A DNA stretch of 48,567 nt from Lachnospiraceae bacterium (lineage in GTDB: Bacteria > Bacillota > Clostridia > Lachnospirales > Lachnospiraceae), in NCBI GenBank assembly GCA_024698075.1, contig JAILRP010000021.1, positions 1-48,567 on the forward strand, read 5' to 3'. Shown here piece by piece: positions 13,903 through 24,072 of the stretch. Made by a program: the position numbers and the translations under genes. Within the stretch, counting starts at the first letter, position 1. Every line of letters begins with the position of its first letter. Under the pieces are notes generated by a model. That model saw only the letters and a program-made list of their open reading frames with translations, was not told where the DNA came from and did no database searches.

Positions 13903-14982
13903 ATGAACTGGGAAGACAATGTCAGGCGCGTCACCCCCTATGTGCCGGGTGAACAGCCCAAAGACGGGCAGAAAGTCATTAAACTTAATACAAACGAAAA
14001 CCCGTATCCGCCGTCACCGCTGGTCTTTGAGGTGCTGAAATCATATGATGCGTCCTCGCTGAGGCTTTATCCGCCCGCGGATGCGGCACCGCTTCGTGAT
14101 GCGATCGCGGATCATTACGGCTTTTCGGGCGATGAGGTGTTTACCGGCGTGGGGTCCGATGATGTGCTCGCCATGGCTTTTCTTACGTTCTTTAATTCGG
14201 ATAAGCCGGTCCTTTTTGCCGATATTACATATTCCTTCTATGATGTCTGGGCGGACCTGTTCCGGATACCATATGAACTGTGTCCTCTTGATGATGATTT
14301 TCATATGCGGCTCAGTGATTATAAACGGCCTAACGGAGGGATCGTGATCGCCAATCCCAATGCGCCTACGGGGATTTCAGAACCCGATGACATAGCGTTC
14401 ATCGAGGAGATAGTCTCAGCAAACCCCGGAAGCGTCGTTATAGTGGACGAGGCATATGTTGATTTCGGAGGCCATACAGCGCTTCCGCTCATCAGAAAAT
14501 ATGACAACCTCATGGTGATCAGGACTTTTTCCAAATCCCGTTCTTTTGCGGGTATGCGCATCGGATATGCGTTCGGATGCAGCAGGCTCATAAAGTATCT
14601 CAATGACGCAAAGTATTCCTTCAATTCATACACGATGAACAGACTGACCATAGAACTGGGTGTGGCGGCGCTTTCCGACGGGGAATACTTTGAGAAGACG
14701 GTCGCTTCGGTGGTAAGGACGAGGGAGCAGTCGGCGGAGGAACTTAGGAAACGCGGATTTACGGTCACGGATTCAAAGACGAACTTCCTGTTTGCCAGAC
14801 CGTCCGGGATAAGCGCACGAGAGCTTTTCAGAAAGCTCAGGGAGCGCGGCATCTACGTCAGATGGTGGGATAAACCGAGGCTTAAGGACTGGCTCCGTAT
14901 TTCGGTCGGAACCGATGAGCAGATGCACGCATTGATGGAGGCGGTCGATGAGATACGGGATATGTCCGGCGAAAAGACGTGA
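13903..14982 (+). CDS. hisC: Histidinol-phosphate aminotransferase
   Basis: PLP enzyme of 359 residues that converts imidazole-acetol phosphate to histidinol phosphate in histidine synthesis. Seen: the N-terminal LNTNENPYPPSP typical of HisC, Asp182 in VDEAYVDF, the PLP Lys211 in TFSKSRSFAGMRIGYAFG and RISVGT near the C-terminus. No other his genes are nearby, so the enzyme may be a stand-alone HisC or a broad-specificity relative acting on other aromatic or phosphorylated keto acids. It is tightly linked to the upstream aminotransferase. Confidence 0.9.
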   Translation: MNWEDNVRRVTPYVPGEQPKDGQKVIKLNTNENPYPPSPLVFEVLKSYDASSLRLYPPADAAPLRDAIADHYGFSGDEVFTGVGSDDVLAMAFLTFFNSDKPVLFADITYSFYDVWADLFRIPYELCPLDDDFHMRLSDYKRPNGGIVIANPNAPTGISEPDDIAFIEEIVSANPGSVVIVDEAYVDFGGHTALPLIRKYDNLMVIRTFSKSRSFAGMRIGYAFGCSRLIKYLNDAKYSFNSYTMNRLTIELGVAALSDGEYFEKTVASVVRTREQSAEELRKRGFTVTDSKTNFLFARPSGISARELFRKLRERGIYVRWWDKPRLKDWLRISVGTDEQMHALMEAVDEIRDMSGEKT

Positions 14983-15025
14983 ACCGGTATCCGGCCGGCA
15001 GAAAAAACAGTAAACGAGGAAGAAC

Positions 15026-15526
15026 ATGACTACATTCACATATTATCTTATAGTTTTCTTTATCTCTATGGTCCCGCTTATCGAACTTCGAGGGGCCATA
15101 CCGTTTGCATACGGGTTTAAGGCGGATGATCCGTCGTTCAGCCTGCTTCTCGGATATATACTGATCGCGGTCGGAAACATGCTTCCGGTGCCGCTGATCT
15201 TTTTCTTTGCGAGGAAGGTCCTTGAGTGGGGCGCCGAGAAGCCCGTCATAGGCAAATTCTTCTCGTTCTGCCTGAAAAAAGGCCATAAGGGCGGGGAAAA
15301 ACTGAAATCAAAGGCCGGAAGGGGCCTGTTCGTGGCACTCATGCTCTTTGTGGGGATACCGCTTCCCGGAACCGGTGCATGGACTGGGACGCTTGCGGCA
15401 TCCATACTTGATATGGACTTTAAGGAGAGCATAGTGGCGGTAATGTGCGGAGTGGCGCTTGCGGGCATAATTGTCAGCATAATATGTGCCCTGGGCTTTG
15501 GCGCATGGTTTGGGATCGCCGCCTGA
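15026..15526 (+). CDS. Small membrane protein, COG2426 (Sm_multidrug_ex) family
   Basis: This integral membrane protein of 166 residues has about four or five helices. Seen: MVPLIELRGAIPFAYGF near the N-terminus and MLFVGIPLPGTGAWTGTLAAS in the middle, both hallmarks of the COG2426 'putative small multidrug export' family. The family's transport role is poorly supported, so the name should be read with caution. GAGGAAGAAC precedes the start. It is followed 13 bases later by hslO. Confidence 0.88.
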   Translation: MTTFTYYLIVFFISMVPLIELRGAIPFAYGFKADDPSFSLLLGYILIAVGNMLPVPLIFFFARKVLEWGAEKPVIGKFFSFCLKKGHKGGEKLKSKAGRGLFVALMLFVGIPLPGTGAWTGTLAASILDMDFKESIVAVMCGVALAGIIVSIICALGFGAWFGIAA

Positions 15527-15539
15527 GTGAGGAAATGAG

Positions 15540-16415
15540 ATGAGTGACCACATCATAAGGGCAACTGCTGCAAATGGGACAGTAAGGGCTTTCTGTGCTT
15601 TTACAAGGGATCTGGCGGAATATGCGAGGTCCTGCCATGATACATCGCCGGTCGTAACGGCCGCCCTCGGACGTCTTCTGACCGCGGGAGCAATGATGGG
15701 GAGCATGCTGAAGGCGGAAGGTGACCTGCTGACCCTGCAGATACGCGGTAACGGTCCGATGAGGGGGCTTACGGTCACGGCGGATGCCTCGGCAAATGTA
15801 AAAGGATACCCTCTTGAAGCGGGTGTGATGCTTCCCCCGAACAGATTCGGGAAGCTTGATGTGGCAGGCGCTGTGGGCGCAGGGACCCTGACCGTCATCC
15901 GGGATATGGGCCTGAAAGACCCTTATGTGGGCCAGGTCGAGCTCGTATCGGGAGAGATAGCAGAAGACATAGCATATTATTTTACGACAAGTGAGCAGGT
16001 TCCCTCTGCAGTGGCTCTCGGGGTTCTTATGGATAAGAACAACACGGTCAGGCAGTCAGGGGGCTTTATAATACAGGCGCTGCCCGGCGCGGATCCGGAC
16101 ATTCTGGATTCTCTTACGGAAAAGCTTTCCACGATGCCTTCCGTGACTTCCATGTTTGAGGCCGGGATTACGCCTTCGGATATTCTCGGTGATATATTGG
16201 GAGATAAGGATCTTCTGATACTTGATACTATACCGACCGGGTTTAAGTGCGGCTGCGACCGGGCAAGGGTCGAAAAGGTCCTGATAAGCCTCGGCCGGGA
16301 AGAGATAGCTTCTCTGGCAGCCGAAGGTGTTCCGGCGGAGCTGAAATGCCAGTTCTGCGGCAAAGCGTATGAGTTTTCGCCTGATGAGCTGATGCATCTT
16401 CTGCAAAGCCTGTAG
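15540..16415 (+). CDS. hslO: Redox-regulated chaperone Hsp33
   Basis: Cytoplasmic holdase chaperone activated by oxidation, 291 residues. Seen: the N-terminal DHIIRATAANGTVRAFCAFT, RGNGPMRGLTVTAD, the YPLEAGV segment, and the C-terminal zinc-binding cysteines CGC (about 242-244) and CQFC (about 275-278), which form disulfides under oxidative stress. All four are intact, so the redox switch should work. GAGGAAATGAG precedes the start. Length is normal for the family. Confidence 0.97.
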   Translation: MSDHIIRATAANGTVRAFCAFTRDLAEYARSCHDTSPVVTAALGRLLTAGAMMGSMLKAEGDLLTLQIRGNGPMRGLTVTADASANVKGYPLEAGVMLPPNRFGKLDVAGAVGAGTLTVIRDMGLKDPYVGQVELVSGEIAEDIAYYFTTSEQVPSAVALGVLMDKNNTVRQSGGFIIQALPGADPDILDSLTEKLSTMPSVTSMFEAGITPSDILGDILGDKDLLILDTIPTGFKCGCDRARVEKVLISLGREEIASLAAEGVPAELKCQFCGKAYEFSPDELMHLLQSL

Positions 16416-16454
16416 AAGATTCCGGAATGTGTGCCGGCTGGGACTGCCGGCTGT

Positions 16455-16481
16455 TTGACAGGCCGAAATTTATAGTATTTT
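16455..16481 (+). promoter_or_regulatory. Possible promoter for dapF-glnN
   Basis: A perfect TTGACA (16455-16460) precedes TATTTT (16476-16481) with a short 15-base spacer. Just upstream, GCCGGC (16433-16438 and 16446-16451) forms a small hairpin after hslO. The spacer is sub-optimal, so this is a moderate call. Confidence 0.45.
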
Positions 16482-16505
16482 GTGAAAAAGGGGGAGATGG
16501 GGATC

Positions 16506-17393
16506 ATGAAATTCACAAAAATGCACGGATGTTCCAATGACTATGTGTATGTTGACTGTTTTACCGAAACCGTTGAAAACATGAGTGTTTTCGCGAAAGA
16601 GGTAAGCGACAGGCATAAGGGGATCGGGTCGGACGGCGCGATATTCATCTGCCCCGCCGAGGGTGCAGACTGTGAGATGAAGATGTACAATTCCGACGGA
16701 TCTTATTCCGAGATGTGCGGAAACGGGATAAGATGCGTCGCAAAGTATGTTTACGATAAAGGTATCGTAGACAAGAAGGACATGACGATACTGTCCGGCG
16801 GCCAGCTGAAGTCGATACACGTTGAAACGGGGCCGGAGAGGGTAAGCGATCTTACTGCCACATCTTTTTCGGCCAGGGAGGACGGAATGGCCGTCAGCCG
16901 TGTCAGGGTGGACATGGGAGAACCGGTGCTGAACGCCGACAGGATTCCCGTGATCTTATCGGACGGGTGCGAGACCGTCATATCCCATGACCTTTTCGTG
17001 GGTGACAGCAATTACAAAGTAACATGCGTTTCAATGGGCAATCCTCACTGCGTGGTCATGGTCGACCACGTCGGCACGGTCCCGATCGAGGAACTCGGAC
17101 CTAAGTTCGAAAATCATGTATCCTTCCCGAACCGCGTCAATACGGAATTCGTCCATGTGCTCGACAGGCAGAACGTATGGATGCGCGTATGGGAGCGCGG
17201 AGCCGGAGAGACTCTGGCGTGCGGAACGGGTGCGTGCGCGGCGGCAGTCGCATGTATACTGAACGGCCTTACCGATGAGCGCGTGACGGTCCATCTGAAG
17301 GGCGGCGATCTTGACATCGCGTGGGACAGGAGCGGTGACGGCCATGTCTACATGACGGGCGGCGCGGTCACGGTATTTGAAGGAGAGATATAA
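16506..17393 (+). CDS. dapF: Diaminopimelate epimerase
   Basis: Converts LL- to meso-diaminopimelate for lysine and peptidoglycan synthesis. Seen: the start MKFTKMHGCSNDYVYVD (usually HGLGNDF), first catalytic Cys in MCGNGIRC, VSMGNPHCV, and the second catalytic Cys in ACGTGACAAAVA. Both cysteines of the PLP-independent racemase mechanism are present. The start at 16506 is preferred over in-frame GTG 16482 or ATG 16497, because GGGGGAG (16490-16496) is best spaced for it and it matches the usual DapF N-terminus. glnN begins 3 bases after its stop. Confidence 0.96.
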   Translation: MKFTKMHGCSNDYVYVDCFTETVENMSVFAKEVSDRHKGIGSDGAIFICPAEGADCEMKMYNSDGSYSEMCGNGIRCVAKYVYDKGIVDKKDMTILSGGQLKSIHVETGPERVSDLTATSFSAREDGMAVSRVRVDMGEPVLNADRIPVILSDGCETVISHDLFVGDSNYKVTCVSMGNPHCVVMVDHVGTVPIEELGPKFENHVSFPNRVNTEFVHVLDRQNVWMRVWERGAGETLACGTGACAAAVACILNGLTDERVTVHLKGGDLDIAWDRSGDGHVYMTGGAVTVFEGEI

Positions 17394-17396
17394 CTT

Positions 17397-19502
17397 ATGA
17401 CCAATGTACCTGAGATATTCGGAAGCATGGTGTTCAATGATGCGGTGATGCAGGAGCTGCTCCCGAAGGAAACCTACATGTCGCTGCACAAGACGATAGA
17501 AGACGGCAAAGAGCTTGACATCAATGTCGCAAACGAAGTCGCCATGGCAATGAAGGACTGGGCGGTAAAGAAGGGCGCCACACATTTTACGCACTGGTTT
17601 CAGCCGATGACCGGACGTACCGCGGAAAAGCATGATTCGTTCGTGTCACCGCAGCCTGACGGCAGGGCGATAATGGAATTTTCGGGCAAGGAGCTCATAA
17701 AAGGGGAGCCTGATGCATCGAGCTTTCCTTCAGGCGGCCTTAGGGCGACCTTCGAGGCAAGGGGCTATACGGCATGGGATCCCACCAGCTTTGCGTTCGT
17801 AAAGGACGGAGTGCTCTGCATTCCCACGGCATTCTGCTCATACGGAGGGGAGGCGCTTGATAAGAAAACCCCGCTCCTCCGCTCGATGGAGGAGATCAAC
17901 ACCCAGGCGATGCGTATCCTCAGACTGTTCGGCAACACGGATGTCAAACATGTCTGGACTACCGTCGGAGCTGAGCAGGAGTATTTTCTCGTGGACAGGA
18001 ACCTGTACAACAGAAGGAGGGACCTTATCTTCTGCGGCAGGACTCTGTTCGGCGCGCCGCCCCCCAAAGGCCAGGAGATGGATGACCATTATTTCGGTGC
18101 CATAAAGCCCAGGATATCCGCGTTCATGAAGGAACTGAACGAAGAACTGTGGAAACTCGGGGTCTACGCCAGGACCGAGCATAACGAGGCGGCCCCCGCA
18201 CAGCATGAGCTTGCCCCCATATTTACGACGACCAACCTGGCAACCGACCAGAACCAGGTGACGATGGAGATAATGAAGAATGTGGCGAGAAAGCATGACA
18301 TGATCTGCCTTCTTCATGAAAAGCCTTTCGAGGGTGTCAACGGAAGCGGCAAGCACAACAACTGGTCGATCGCCACCGACACAGGTGTGAACCTTCTCGA
18401 ACCAGGAAAATCCCCTTATGAGAACGCACAGTTCCTTCTGTTCCTTGCCGCCATGATAAAGGGCATAGATGAATATCAGGAGATCATGCGTGTGTGCGTT
18501 GCTTCGGCCGGAAACGACCACCGTCTCGGTGCCGCTGAGGCACCTCCGGCTATCGTATCGGTATTTGTGGGAGATGACCTTGCCGAAGTGCTTGACTGTA
18601 TAGAGCAGGGAAAATCATACGCCGGAAGCGAATCGGGGAGAATGGAGATCGGAGTTTCCGTTCTTCCGTCCATTCCAAAGGATTCAACGGACAGAAACCG
18701 CACATCCCCGTTTGCCTTTACCGGAAACAAGTTCGAGTTCAGGTCAGTGGGAAGCTCCCAGTCAATAGCCGGGGCGAATACCGTGATCAATACGATCATG
18801 GCCGAAGAACTGAAGCAGTTTGCCGATGAGCTTGAAAAGGCGGACAAGGATGGGTTTACCCAGGCCCTCAATGATCTTATAAAGAGGACGATCAAGGAAC
18901 ATAAGCGCATTCTCTTCAACGGGGACGGGTATTCCGGAATATGGGAGGAAGAGGCTGCACGCCGCGGGCTTGCCAATCTTAGGACTACCGTCGATGCGCT
19001 CCCCGCTTTCCTGCTTGAAAAGAACATCAGGCTGTTCACAAGCCATAACATATATACGGAAAAAGAGATGAGGAGCCGCTACGCGATACTTCTCGATTCG
19101 TATAACAAGATAATCAACATTGAAGCCCATACGATGATCGATATGGCAAGGAAGGAGATACTTCCCGCGGTGAGCAGATATGTGGGAAGCCTTACGGATA
19201 TACTTAACAGCAAGATCGCCGCATCCGAAAAGCTCGGAATGCCTCTTTCACACAATATGGAAGAGGAGACGGCCGGAAGCCTTTCCGCCCTCTGCGATGA
19301 GGCTGTGACAAAGACGGTCCTTCTCGAGACGCTCATCGCAAAGACGGATTTTAAGGATGATCTTGCAAGGGGCCGGTATTACAGGGACAGCGTGATCCCT
19401 GCCATGAAGGAGCTCCGCCGGATATGCGATTCCATGGAGAAGCTCACGGCAAAGGATATGTGGCCGTTCCCGCAATACGGTGACATGCTGTTCAATATTT
19501 GA
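17397..19502 (+). CDS. glnN: Type III glutamine synthetase
   Basis: ATP-dependent amidation of glutamate by the large GSIII type, 701 residues, common in Bacteroidetes and Clostridia. Seen: the GSIII-specific N-terminal region ([19 protein letters not shown]), [20 protein letters not shown] in place of the GSI metal motif, [27 protein letters not shown] (the NGSG-H ATP/glutamate block) and the C-terminal helical region specific to the type. AAGGAGAG (17380-17387) overlaps the end of dapF, so translation is probably coupled to it. Confidence 0.97.
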   Translation: MTNVPEIFGSMVFNDAVMQELLPKETYMSLHKTIEDGKELDINVANEVAMAMKDWAVKKGATHFTHWFQPMTGRTAEKHDSFVSPQPDGRAIMEFSGKELIKGEPDASSFPSGGLRATFEARGYTAWDPTSFAFVKDGVLCIPTAFCSYGGEALDKKTPLLRSMEEINTQAMRILRLFGNTDVKHVWTTVGAEQEYFLVDRNLYNRRRDLIFCGRTLFGAPPPKGQEMDDHYFGAIKPRISAFMKELNEELWKLGVYARTEHNEAAPAQHELAPIFTTTNLATDQNQVTMEIMKNVARKHDMICLLHEKPFEGVNGSGKHNNWSIATDTGVNLLEPGKSPYENAQFLLFLAAMIKGIDEYQEIMRVCVASAGNDHRLGAAEAPPAIVSVFVGDDLAEVLDCIEQGKSYAGSESGRMEIGVSVLPSIPKDSTDRNRTSPFAFTGNKFEFRSVGSSQSIAGANTVINTIMAEELKQFADELEKADKDGFTQALNDLIKRTIKEHKRILFNGDGYSGIWEEEAARRGLANLRTTVDALPAFLLEKNIRLFTSHNIYTEKEMRSRYAILLDSYNKIINIEAHTMIDMARKEILPAVSRYVGSLTDILNSKIAASEKLGMPLSHNMEEETAGSLSALCDEAVTKTVLLETLIAKTDFKDDLARGRYYRDSVIPAMKELRRICDSMEKLTAKDMWPFPQYGDMLFNI

Positions 19503-19504
19503 TG

Positions 19505-20323
19505 CTATTTTCCGGAAGATTTCTTTGAACCTGTGTAAAACAGGATGACTGCACAGACAGTGCATGCAATGGTCGCGGCGGCAATAAGCCCCCAGCTGAC
19601 GGATGCAAAACCTGTTGCGTCAAATTCACCGGAATCCGCATTCTGCAGATGCGCGAAGATGCTTCTTACGTCAAATACCGCAACAGCGGCGATCAGAAGG
19701 CCCGCTATCCATTTTGTGACCGGGATGGGTTCTTTGCGGCTCTTTGAAAATGGGACGATGTTATCCTGCCCCATATCAAGGATCGATCCGATATAGTAGG
19801 CAATGACGGATGTCACGATCGTTTCGGGGATCATGTAGGTCGCATTATATCCGACGGAATACCAGAAAGCTGCCTCTGTAGGTATTGACAGCCCGGCCCA
19901 GACGGTGGCACCGGATATGACATGGCATATGTACCTGAGGATACAGACCGTAACTGTTCCGAGAACGAGGGCGCGTGGCTGCGCAAGGCTCTTCCGGTAT
20001 ATGCCTCCGAGTCCGATGACAGTAAAAGCGACTATGTAATCCAGGAGCATCACGGCAGCAACGGACTGCCAGGTGGTAACATAAGAGAGCGTGTTGAGCC
20101 CGAGAAGCTGCTGTATGATGCCGAATACGGCGCCTGAGAGCAGTCCCCATCGTATCCCGTGACGGTATGATATTATGATGACCGGGAGCATGCATCCGAT
20201 TGTGACGGTGCCGCCATAAGGCAGGTCCAGCAGTTTTATCATGGACAGGACGGTGGCGATCGCCACCATTATCGATGATTCGATGAGTTTCTTGGTTTTT
20301 GATGCGGTTACGGTTTCAGACAT
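19505..20323 (-). CDS. thiT: ECF thiamine transporter substrate-specific component
   Basis: Integral membrane S-component that binds thiamine and works with the EcfAA'T energising module, which is not in this window. Seen: PYGGTVTIGCMLPVIIISYRHGIRWGLLSG, LDYIVAFTVIGLGGI, RYICHVISGA and SVGYNATYMIPETI, all at ThiT positions. The protein has about 272 residues against about 180 for typical ThiT, because two further hydrophobic segments follow (about 202-218 and 242-262). The start at 20323 follows AAAGGAGGA; the open frame upstream runs through the TPP riboswitch and is not translated. The riboswitch supports the thiamine assignment. Confidence 0.93.
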   Translation of the reverse strand: MSETVTASKTKKLIESSIMVAIATVLSMIKLLDLPYGGTVTIGCMLPVIIISYRHGIRWGLLSGAVFGIIQQLLGLNTLSYVTTWQSVAAVMLLDYIVAFTVIGLGGIYRKSLAQPRALVLGTVTVCILRYICHVISGATVWAGLSIPTEAAFWYSVGYNATYMIPETIVTSVIAYYIGSILDMGQDNIVPFSKSRKEPIPVTKWIAGLLIAAVAVFDVRSIFAHLQNADSGEFDATGFASVSWGLIAAATIACTVCAVILFYTGSKKSSGK

Positions 20324-20331
20324 AAAAAGAT

Positions 20332-20372
20332 CCTCCTTTAGAACATAATAGGAGGGATATAGATGCTTCCCT
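20332..20372 (-). promoter_or_regulatory. Expression platform of the TPP riboswitch: SD-sequestering switch
   Basis: On the minus strand, CCTCCT (20355-20350) can pair with the Shine-Dalgarno AGGAGG (20337-20332), hiding the thiT ribosome site. The overlapping TCCCT (20357-20353) can instead pair with AGGGA (20372-20368) at the 3' end of the aptamer. TPP binding should hold AGGGA in the aptamer and so free CCTCCT to block translation. This is read from base pairing only. Confidence 0.65.
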
Positions 20373-20446
20373 ACGCCGGCACTATCCGGATCAGGTAATG
20401 AGGGTTCGCCGATCGGCGATCTCAGCATTTGCTCCCCTAGCCTATA
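20358..20446 (-). ncRNA. TPP riboswitch (THI element)
   Basis: On the minus strand the conserved THI blocks occur in order: TAGGGGAGC, GCTGAGATC, ACCC, TACCTGATCCGG, then GCCGGCGTAGGGAAGC. P1 can form between TATAGG (20446-20441) and the AGCATCTATA end (20367-20358). It lies 35 bases before the thiT start codon and should turn thiT down when thiamine pyrophosphate is plentiful. Confidence 0.96.
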
Positions 20447-20456
20447 CAACAACCGA

Positions 20457-20485
20457 AATATATCACTATGATGTTATACAGTCAA
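20457..20485 (-). promoter_or_regulatory. Promoter for the thiT riboswitch transcript
   Basis: On the minus strand TTGACT (20485-20480) and TATATT (20462-20457) are 17 bases apart, with TG one base before the -10 (TGATATATT, extended). Transcription would start near 20450, just ahead of the aptamer. Confidence 0.8.
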
Positions 20486-20527
20486 CCGATTATTTTTTTC
20501 TTTTTGTAATATTTTAGGGATATGTAA

Positions 20528-23500
20528 ATGCCCGGAAACGATGGCACACACATCCGAGAGCAGACCGAAATGGCGTTAAAATTCTGGCTTGGCGGGGCAA
20601 AGAGCGACAAATCCCGCAGACTGTACAATTATATACTCGATGAGGCATCGAGGCATCCGGAGAGGCAGTATCTTGTCGTCGTGCCTGAACAGTTCGGCCT
20701 CGCGACACAGAGGGAGCTCGTTCTGGGTTCGAAAAATCACGGGATACTCAATATCGACGTGCTTTCATTCACCAGGCTGGCCCACAGGATAAGCGATGAG
20801 GTTGGGGCTTCGGGATCTGATGTCACTATGCTCGACGATGTTGGCAAGAGCCTTATAATCGGAATGCTTAGTGCCAGGAAGAAGCAGGAGCTTTCCGTCC
20901 TCGCAAAGAATATAGACAAGCTGGGGTACATTGATAAGATCAAGTCCGTCATATCTGAATTTTACCAGTACGGAATAAGCCCGGAAAAGGCAGGTGAGAT
21001 GGCCGCGGCGGCAAAGGCGGCCGGAAGGGGCCTTCTGGCGGAAAAGCTTAGCGATGTATCAAAGATCTATTCCGCATTTGCCGATTACATAAAGGACCGC
21101 TACACGACCGTCGAAGAAACACTCGGCCGGGTCAGCAGGCTGATCCCGGATTCAGAGACGGTGAAGTGCAGTGAGGTCGTATTTGACGGTTTTACCGGAT
21201 TCAACCCTGTTCAGAACAAACTGATCGGGGTGTTGATGGAAAACGCGATAAACGTACATATTGCGCTAACTTTCGAAGATTGTATACAAGAAATCAGCGC
21301 GGATGGACAGATAAGAGAACATGAGTTATTTTATCTGTCCAGAAATGCAATGAACCAGTTGGGCCGTATAGCGGACGAGAAAAAAATAACAATACTCGAT
21401 CCATACAAGGCCGATAAAAACGAGATAAATAGCACATGTAATTCTAAAGACAAAATTGTATACACGAATAACACCTCCGCATGGAAATTAAATAACATAT
21501 CTGTAAAACTGTTTGCCGGGCGCAGCCCCGACGAGGAGACCGGGATGGTCTTTTCAAAGATGATGGCGCTTATCCGCGAGCAGGGCTATCACTACAGGGA
21601 CATTGCGATACTGACGGGAGATGTCGAAGGCTACCGCCACTATATCGAGAGGCTCCTTGAAAGGCATCGGATCCCTTTTTTCATCGATACCACCGAACCC
21701 ATACTTCTTAATCCGTTCATAGAGTACATACGGGCGTTTATCGGGATCATTACCGAAAACTACAGCATTCCTTCCGTGTTCCGTTTTATGAAGTCGGGGC
21801 TTGCGGGCTTTACCGGGGATGAGACGGACCTTCTCGAAAACTACTGTCTGGCCGCCGGAATAAAGGGATATAAGGCATGGCACAGCCGCTTTTATGCGCA
21901 TACATCCGTATACGGTGTCGATGAACTCGCGGTGCTCGAGCCTTTAAGAGTGCGGCTTGTTGAGAAGACTGACCGTTTTGCGGCCGGGCTTGGGGAAGAG
22001 CAGATAAATGCCGGGAGCAGGAAGAGCATAAGACAGTTCTGCGAGGCGCTATACCTTCAGATCGTCTCAGACGGCATAGAGGATAAACTGAAAACTGCGG
22101 CGGAAGAATTCGAAAAAAGCGGAAACAGGGCACTGTCTGCGCAGTATGGGAAGATATATGTCCGCATTATGGATGTTCTGGACGAGCTTTGCGCGCTCAT
22201 ACCCGACGAGGAAACGGACATCAGGGGATTTTCAAAGCTCCTGGATGCGGGGCTTGACAGCATCAGGATCGGGATCATACCGAGCGGAATGGATCATGTC
22301 CAGGTCGGAGATCTGACCAGGACAAGGCTTAATGATATCAAGGCGCTGTTCATAGTCGGCGCAAATGACGGGATCATACCGAGGGATACGAAGCGGGCAG
22401 GGATAATAAACGAGTCCGAGAGGGAATTCCTGACGGGCACCGACGGCATCGTCCTGGCACCGACTGCAAGGGAAGAGATGTTTTCCCAGCAGCTCTATAT
22501 ATACATGGCGGTAAACAGGCCTTCCGAGAGGCTTTTTGTGTCATATTCGCGCACATCAGCGTCCGGGACCGCGCTTATGCCTTCGTATATCGTAAAAAAG
22601 CTCATCGATGCCGTTCCCGGGCTTGAGACGGAGAGGACGCCGGATATCCCGGAGGCTTATTCCGATCCCGAGGAGGCTTTTGAGGAGCTTACGCGGTTCA
22701 TATACCCTGCCATCACCAATACACTTGATGCCGGGAGGGCAGCAAGGGTTGTCGGCATGGCAAGGTATTTTATTGCTGACGCAACATACAGGCCGCGTCT
22801 TATGCGTATACTTGAGAGAGAGGTGATAAACCGCGGAAGGGATGCCGGGGATTCGATCGGACATGCGCTTGCACACGCGATATACGGGAAAAAGATCACA
22901 GCCAGCATCACCAGGCTTGAAGAATACGCCAAATGTGCATACAGGTATTTCCTTGAATATGCCGTAAGACTGAAGGACCGTGAGATATTCACGTTCGAAT
23001 CAAAAGATATCGGGAACATCTTCCATGATTCGATGAAGACCTATTCCGAGCTTATGGAGAAGAAGGGACTGAGCTGGATGGGGATAACGCCGGATGAGCG
23101 GACCTCGCTTATGGATGAGGCTGTCGGTACGGTGCTTGAGGCTTATGCTTCCGGCAAGCTTTCATCATCAGCGAGAAATGCATATATGGAAAAGCGTATC
23201 CGGCAGGTCATGAGAAAGAGCGCGGATATCGTAAGCTCCCAGATCAGACTGGGCAAATTCACGCCGAAGTATTTCGAGGTGGATTTTGATACGGTGGAAG
23301 ACGACAGCGCTCTTGCCATAAGGCTTAACGATGAGGATATGATGCGCCTTTGCGGGCGAATAGACAGGATCGACACATATGAGGCGGAGGATGGGGTATA
23401 CATCAGGGTCATTGACTATAAATCGTCACAGCATGAGATGAACCTTGCGGCCGTATATGAAGGGAGACAGCTTCAGCTGCTGGTATACCTTGATGCTGCG

Positions 23501-24070
23501 GCCTCGATCGAAAAACAGGCGCAGAAACTCCGGGAATACGCAAAAGAGGTAATCCCCGCGGGAGTTTTGTATTATCGCTTTGATGACCCCCTGATAGATG
23601 AAAAAAGGGAGCTTTCCCCAGGGGATATACAGGCGCTTGCCATGAAGAAACTGAGCATGCGGGGCCTTGTCCGCGGCGAAGTCCCGATCTTGGAGCTCAT
23701 GGACGAGAATATCCGGCAGGATCCCACGGTCCTGTCCGTAACGATGACCTCCTCGGGTGCCAGGAAGTCCAAACAGACGGTTTTCGACGGTGATTTTGAA
23801 ATTCTGTCGGAATATGTGAATAAATGCATACGCGAAATCGGTTCGGATATCCTTGGCGGGAACATTGCGGTCCCGGAGCCTGACAACAGAACGCGCTTTA
23901 CAGGCCCGGACTGCGGATTCTGCCCTTATGGCACAATATGCGCGGGCCGGGGAGCCGTGAAGGAACTGTCCGGGGATGGTGATGAGGAAGAAGCAGAAGT
24001 TAATGCTCCGGATTCGCGTATGGATAACGAGAAGTGGATAGAAAAGATGAAAGAGAGAATGGAAGGGTAA
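20528..24070 (+). CDS. addB: ATP-dependent helicase/nuclease subunit B (AddB)
   Basis: Subunit of the AddAB helicase-nuclease that processes double-strand breaks for recombination, up to 1180 residues. Seen: a Walker A-like GGAKSDKS near the N-terminus, [14 protein letters not shown], the nuclease motif VIDYKSS near residue 965, and the iron-sulphur ligands: a first Cys in [14 protein letters not shown] and three in [11 protein letters not shown] at the C-terminus. The first ATG (20528) has a weak AGGGA; homologous AddB proteins usually start just before the Walker motif, so 20570 (MALKFW) may be the true start. Bases 21250-21500 are conspicuously richer in A and T than the rest of the gene. 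Confidence 0.93.
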   Translation: MPGNDGTHIREQTEMALKFWLGGAKSDKSRRLYNYILDEASRHPERQYLVVVPEQFGLATQRELVLGSKNHGILNIDVLSFTRLAHRISDEVGASGSDVTMLDDVGKSLIIGMLSARKKQELSVLAKNIDKLGYIDKIKSVISEFYQYGISPEKAGEMAAAAKAAGRGLLAEKLSDVSKIYSAFADYIKDRYTTVEETLGRVSRLIPDSETVKCSEVVFDGFTGFNPVQNKLIGVLMENAINVHIALTFEDCIQEISADGQIREHELFYLSRNAMNQLGRIADEKKITILDPYKADKNEINSTCNSKDKIVYTNNTSAWKLNNISVKLFAGRSPDEETGMVFSKMMALIREQGYHYRDIAILTGDVEGYRHYIERLLERHRIPFFIDTTEPILLNPFIEYIRAFIGIITENYSIPSVFRFMKSGLAGFTGDETDLLENYCLAAGIKGYKAWHSRFYAHTSVYGVDELAVLEPLRVRLVEKTDRFAAGLGEEQINAGSRKSIRQFCEALYLQIVSDGIEDKLKTAAEEFEKSGNRALSAQYGKIYVRIMDVLDELCALIPDEETDIRGFSKLLDAGLDSIRIGIIPSGMDHVQVGDLTRTRLNDIKALFIVGANDGIIPRDTKRAGIINESEREFLTGTDGIVLAPTAREEMFSQQLYIYMAVNRPSERLFVSYSRTSASGTALMPSYIVKKLIDAVPGLETERTPDIPEAYSDPEEAFEELTRFIYPAITNTLDAGRAARVVGMARYFIADATYRPRLMRILEREVINRGRDAGDSIGHALAHAIYGKKITASITRLEEYAKCAYRYFLEYAVRLKDREIFTFESKDIGNIFHDSMKTYSELMEKKGLSWMGITPDERTSLMDEAVGTVLEAYASGKLSSSARNAYMEKRIRQVMRKSADIVSSQIRLGKFTPKYFEVDFDTVEDDSALAIRLNDEDMMRLCGRIDRIDTYEAEDGVYIRVIDYKSSQHEMNLAAVYEGRQLQLLVYLDAAASIEKQAQKLREYAKEVIPAGVLYYRFDDPLIDEKRELSPGDIQALAMKKLSMRGLVRGEVPILELMDENIRQDPTVLSVTMTSSGARKSKQTVFDGDFEILSEYVNKCIREIGSDILGGNIAVPEPDNRTRFTGPDCGFCPYGTICAGRGAVKELSGDGDEEEAEVNAPDSRMDNEKWIEKMKERMEG

Positions 24071-24072
24071 AT

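Noticed and set aside
17838-18521. 227-codon minus-strand frame within glnN
   Set aside because: It is antisense to conserved GSIII motifs and lacks start signals.
20324-20452. N-terminal extension of thiT through the riboswitch
   Set aside because: The translated extension corresponds to the THI-element RNA; the ATG at 20323 has a strong SD.
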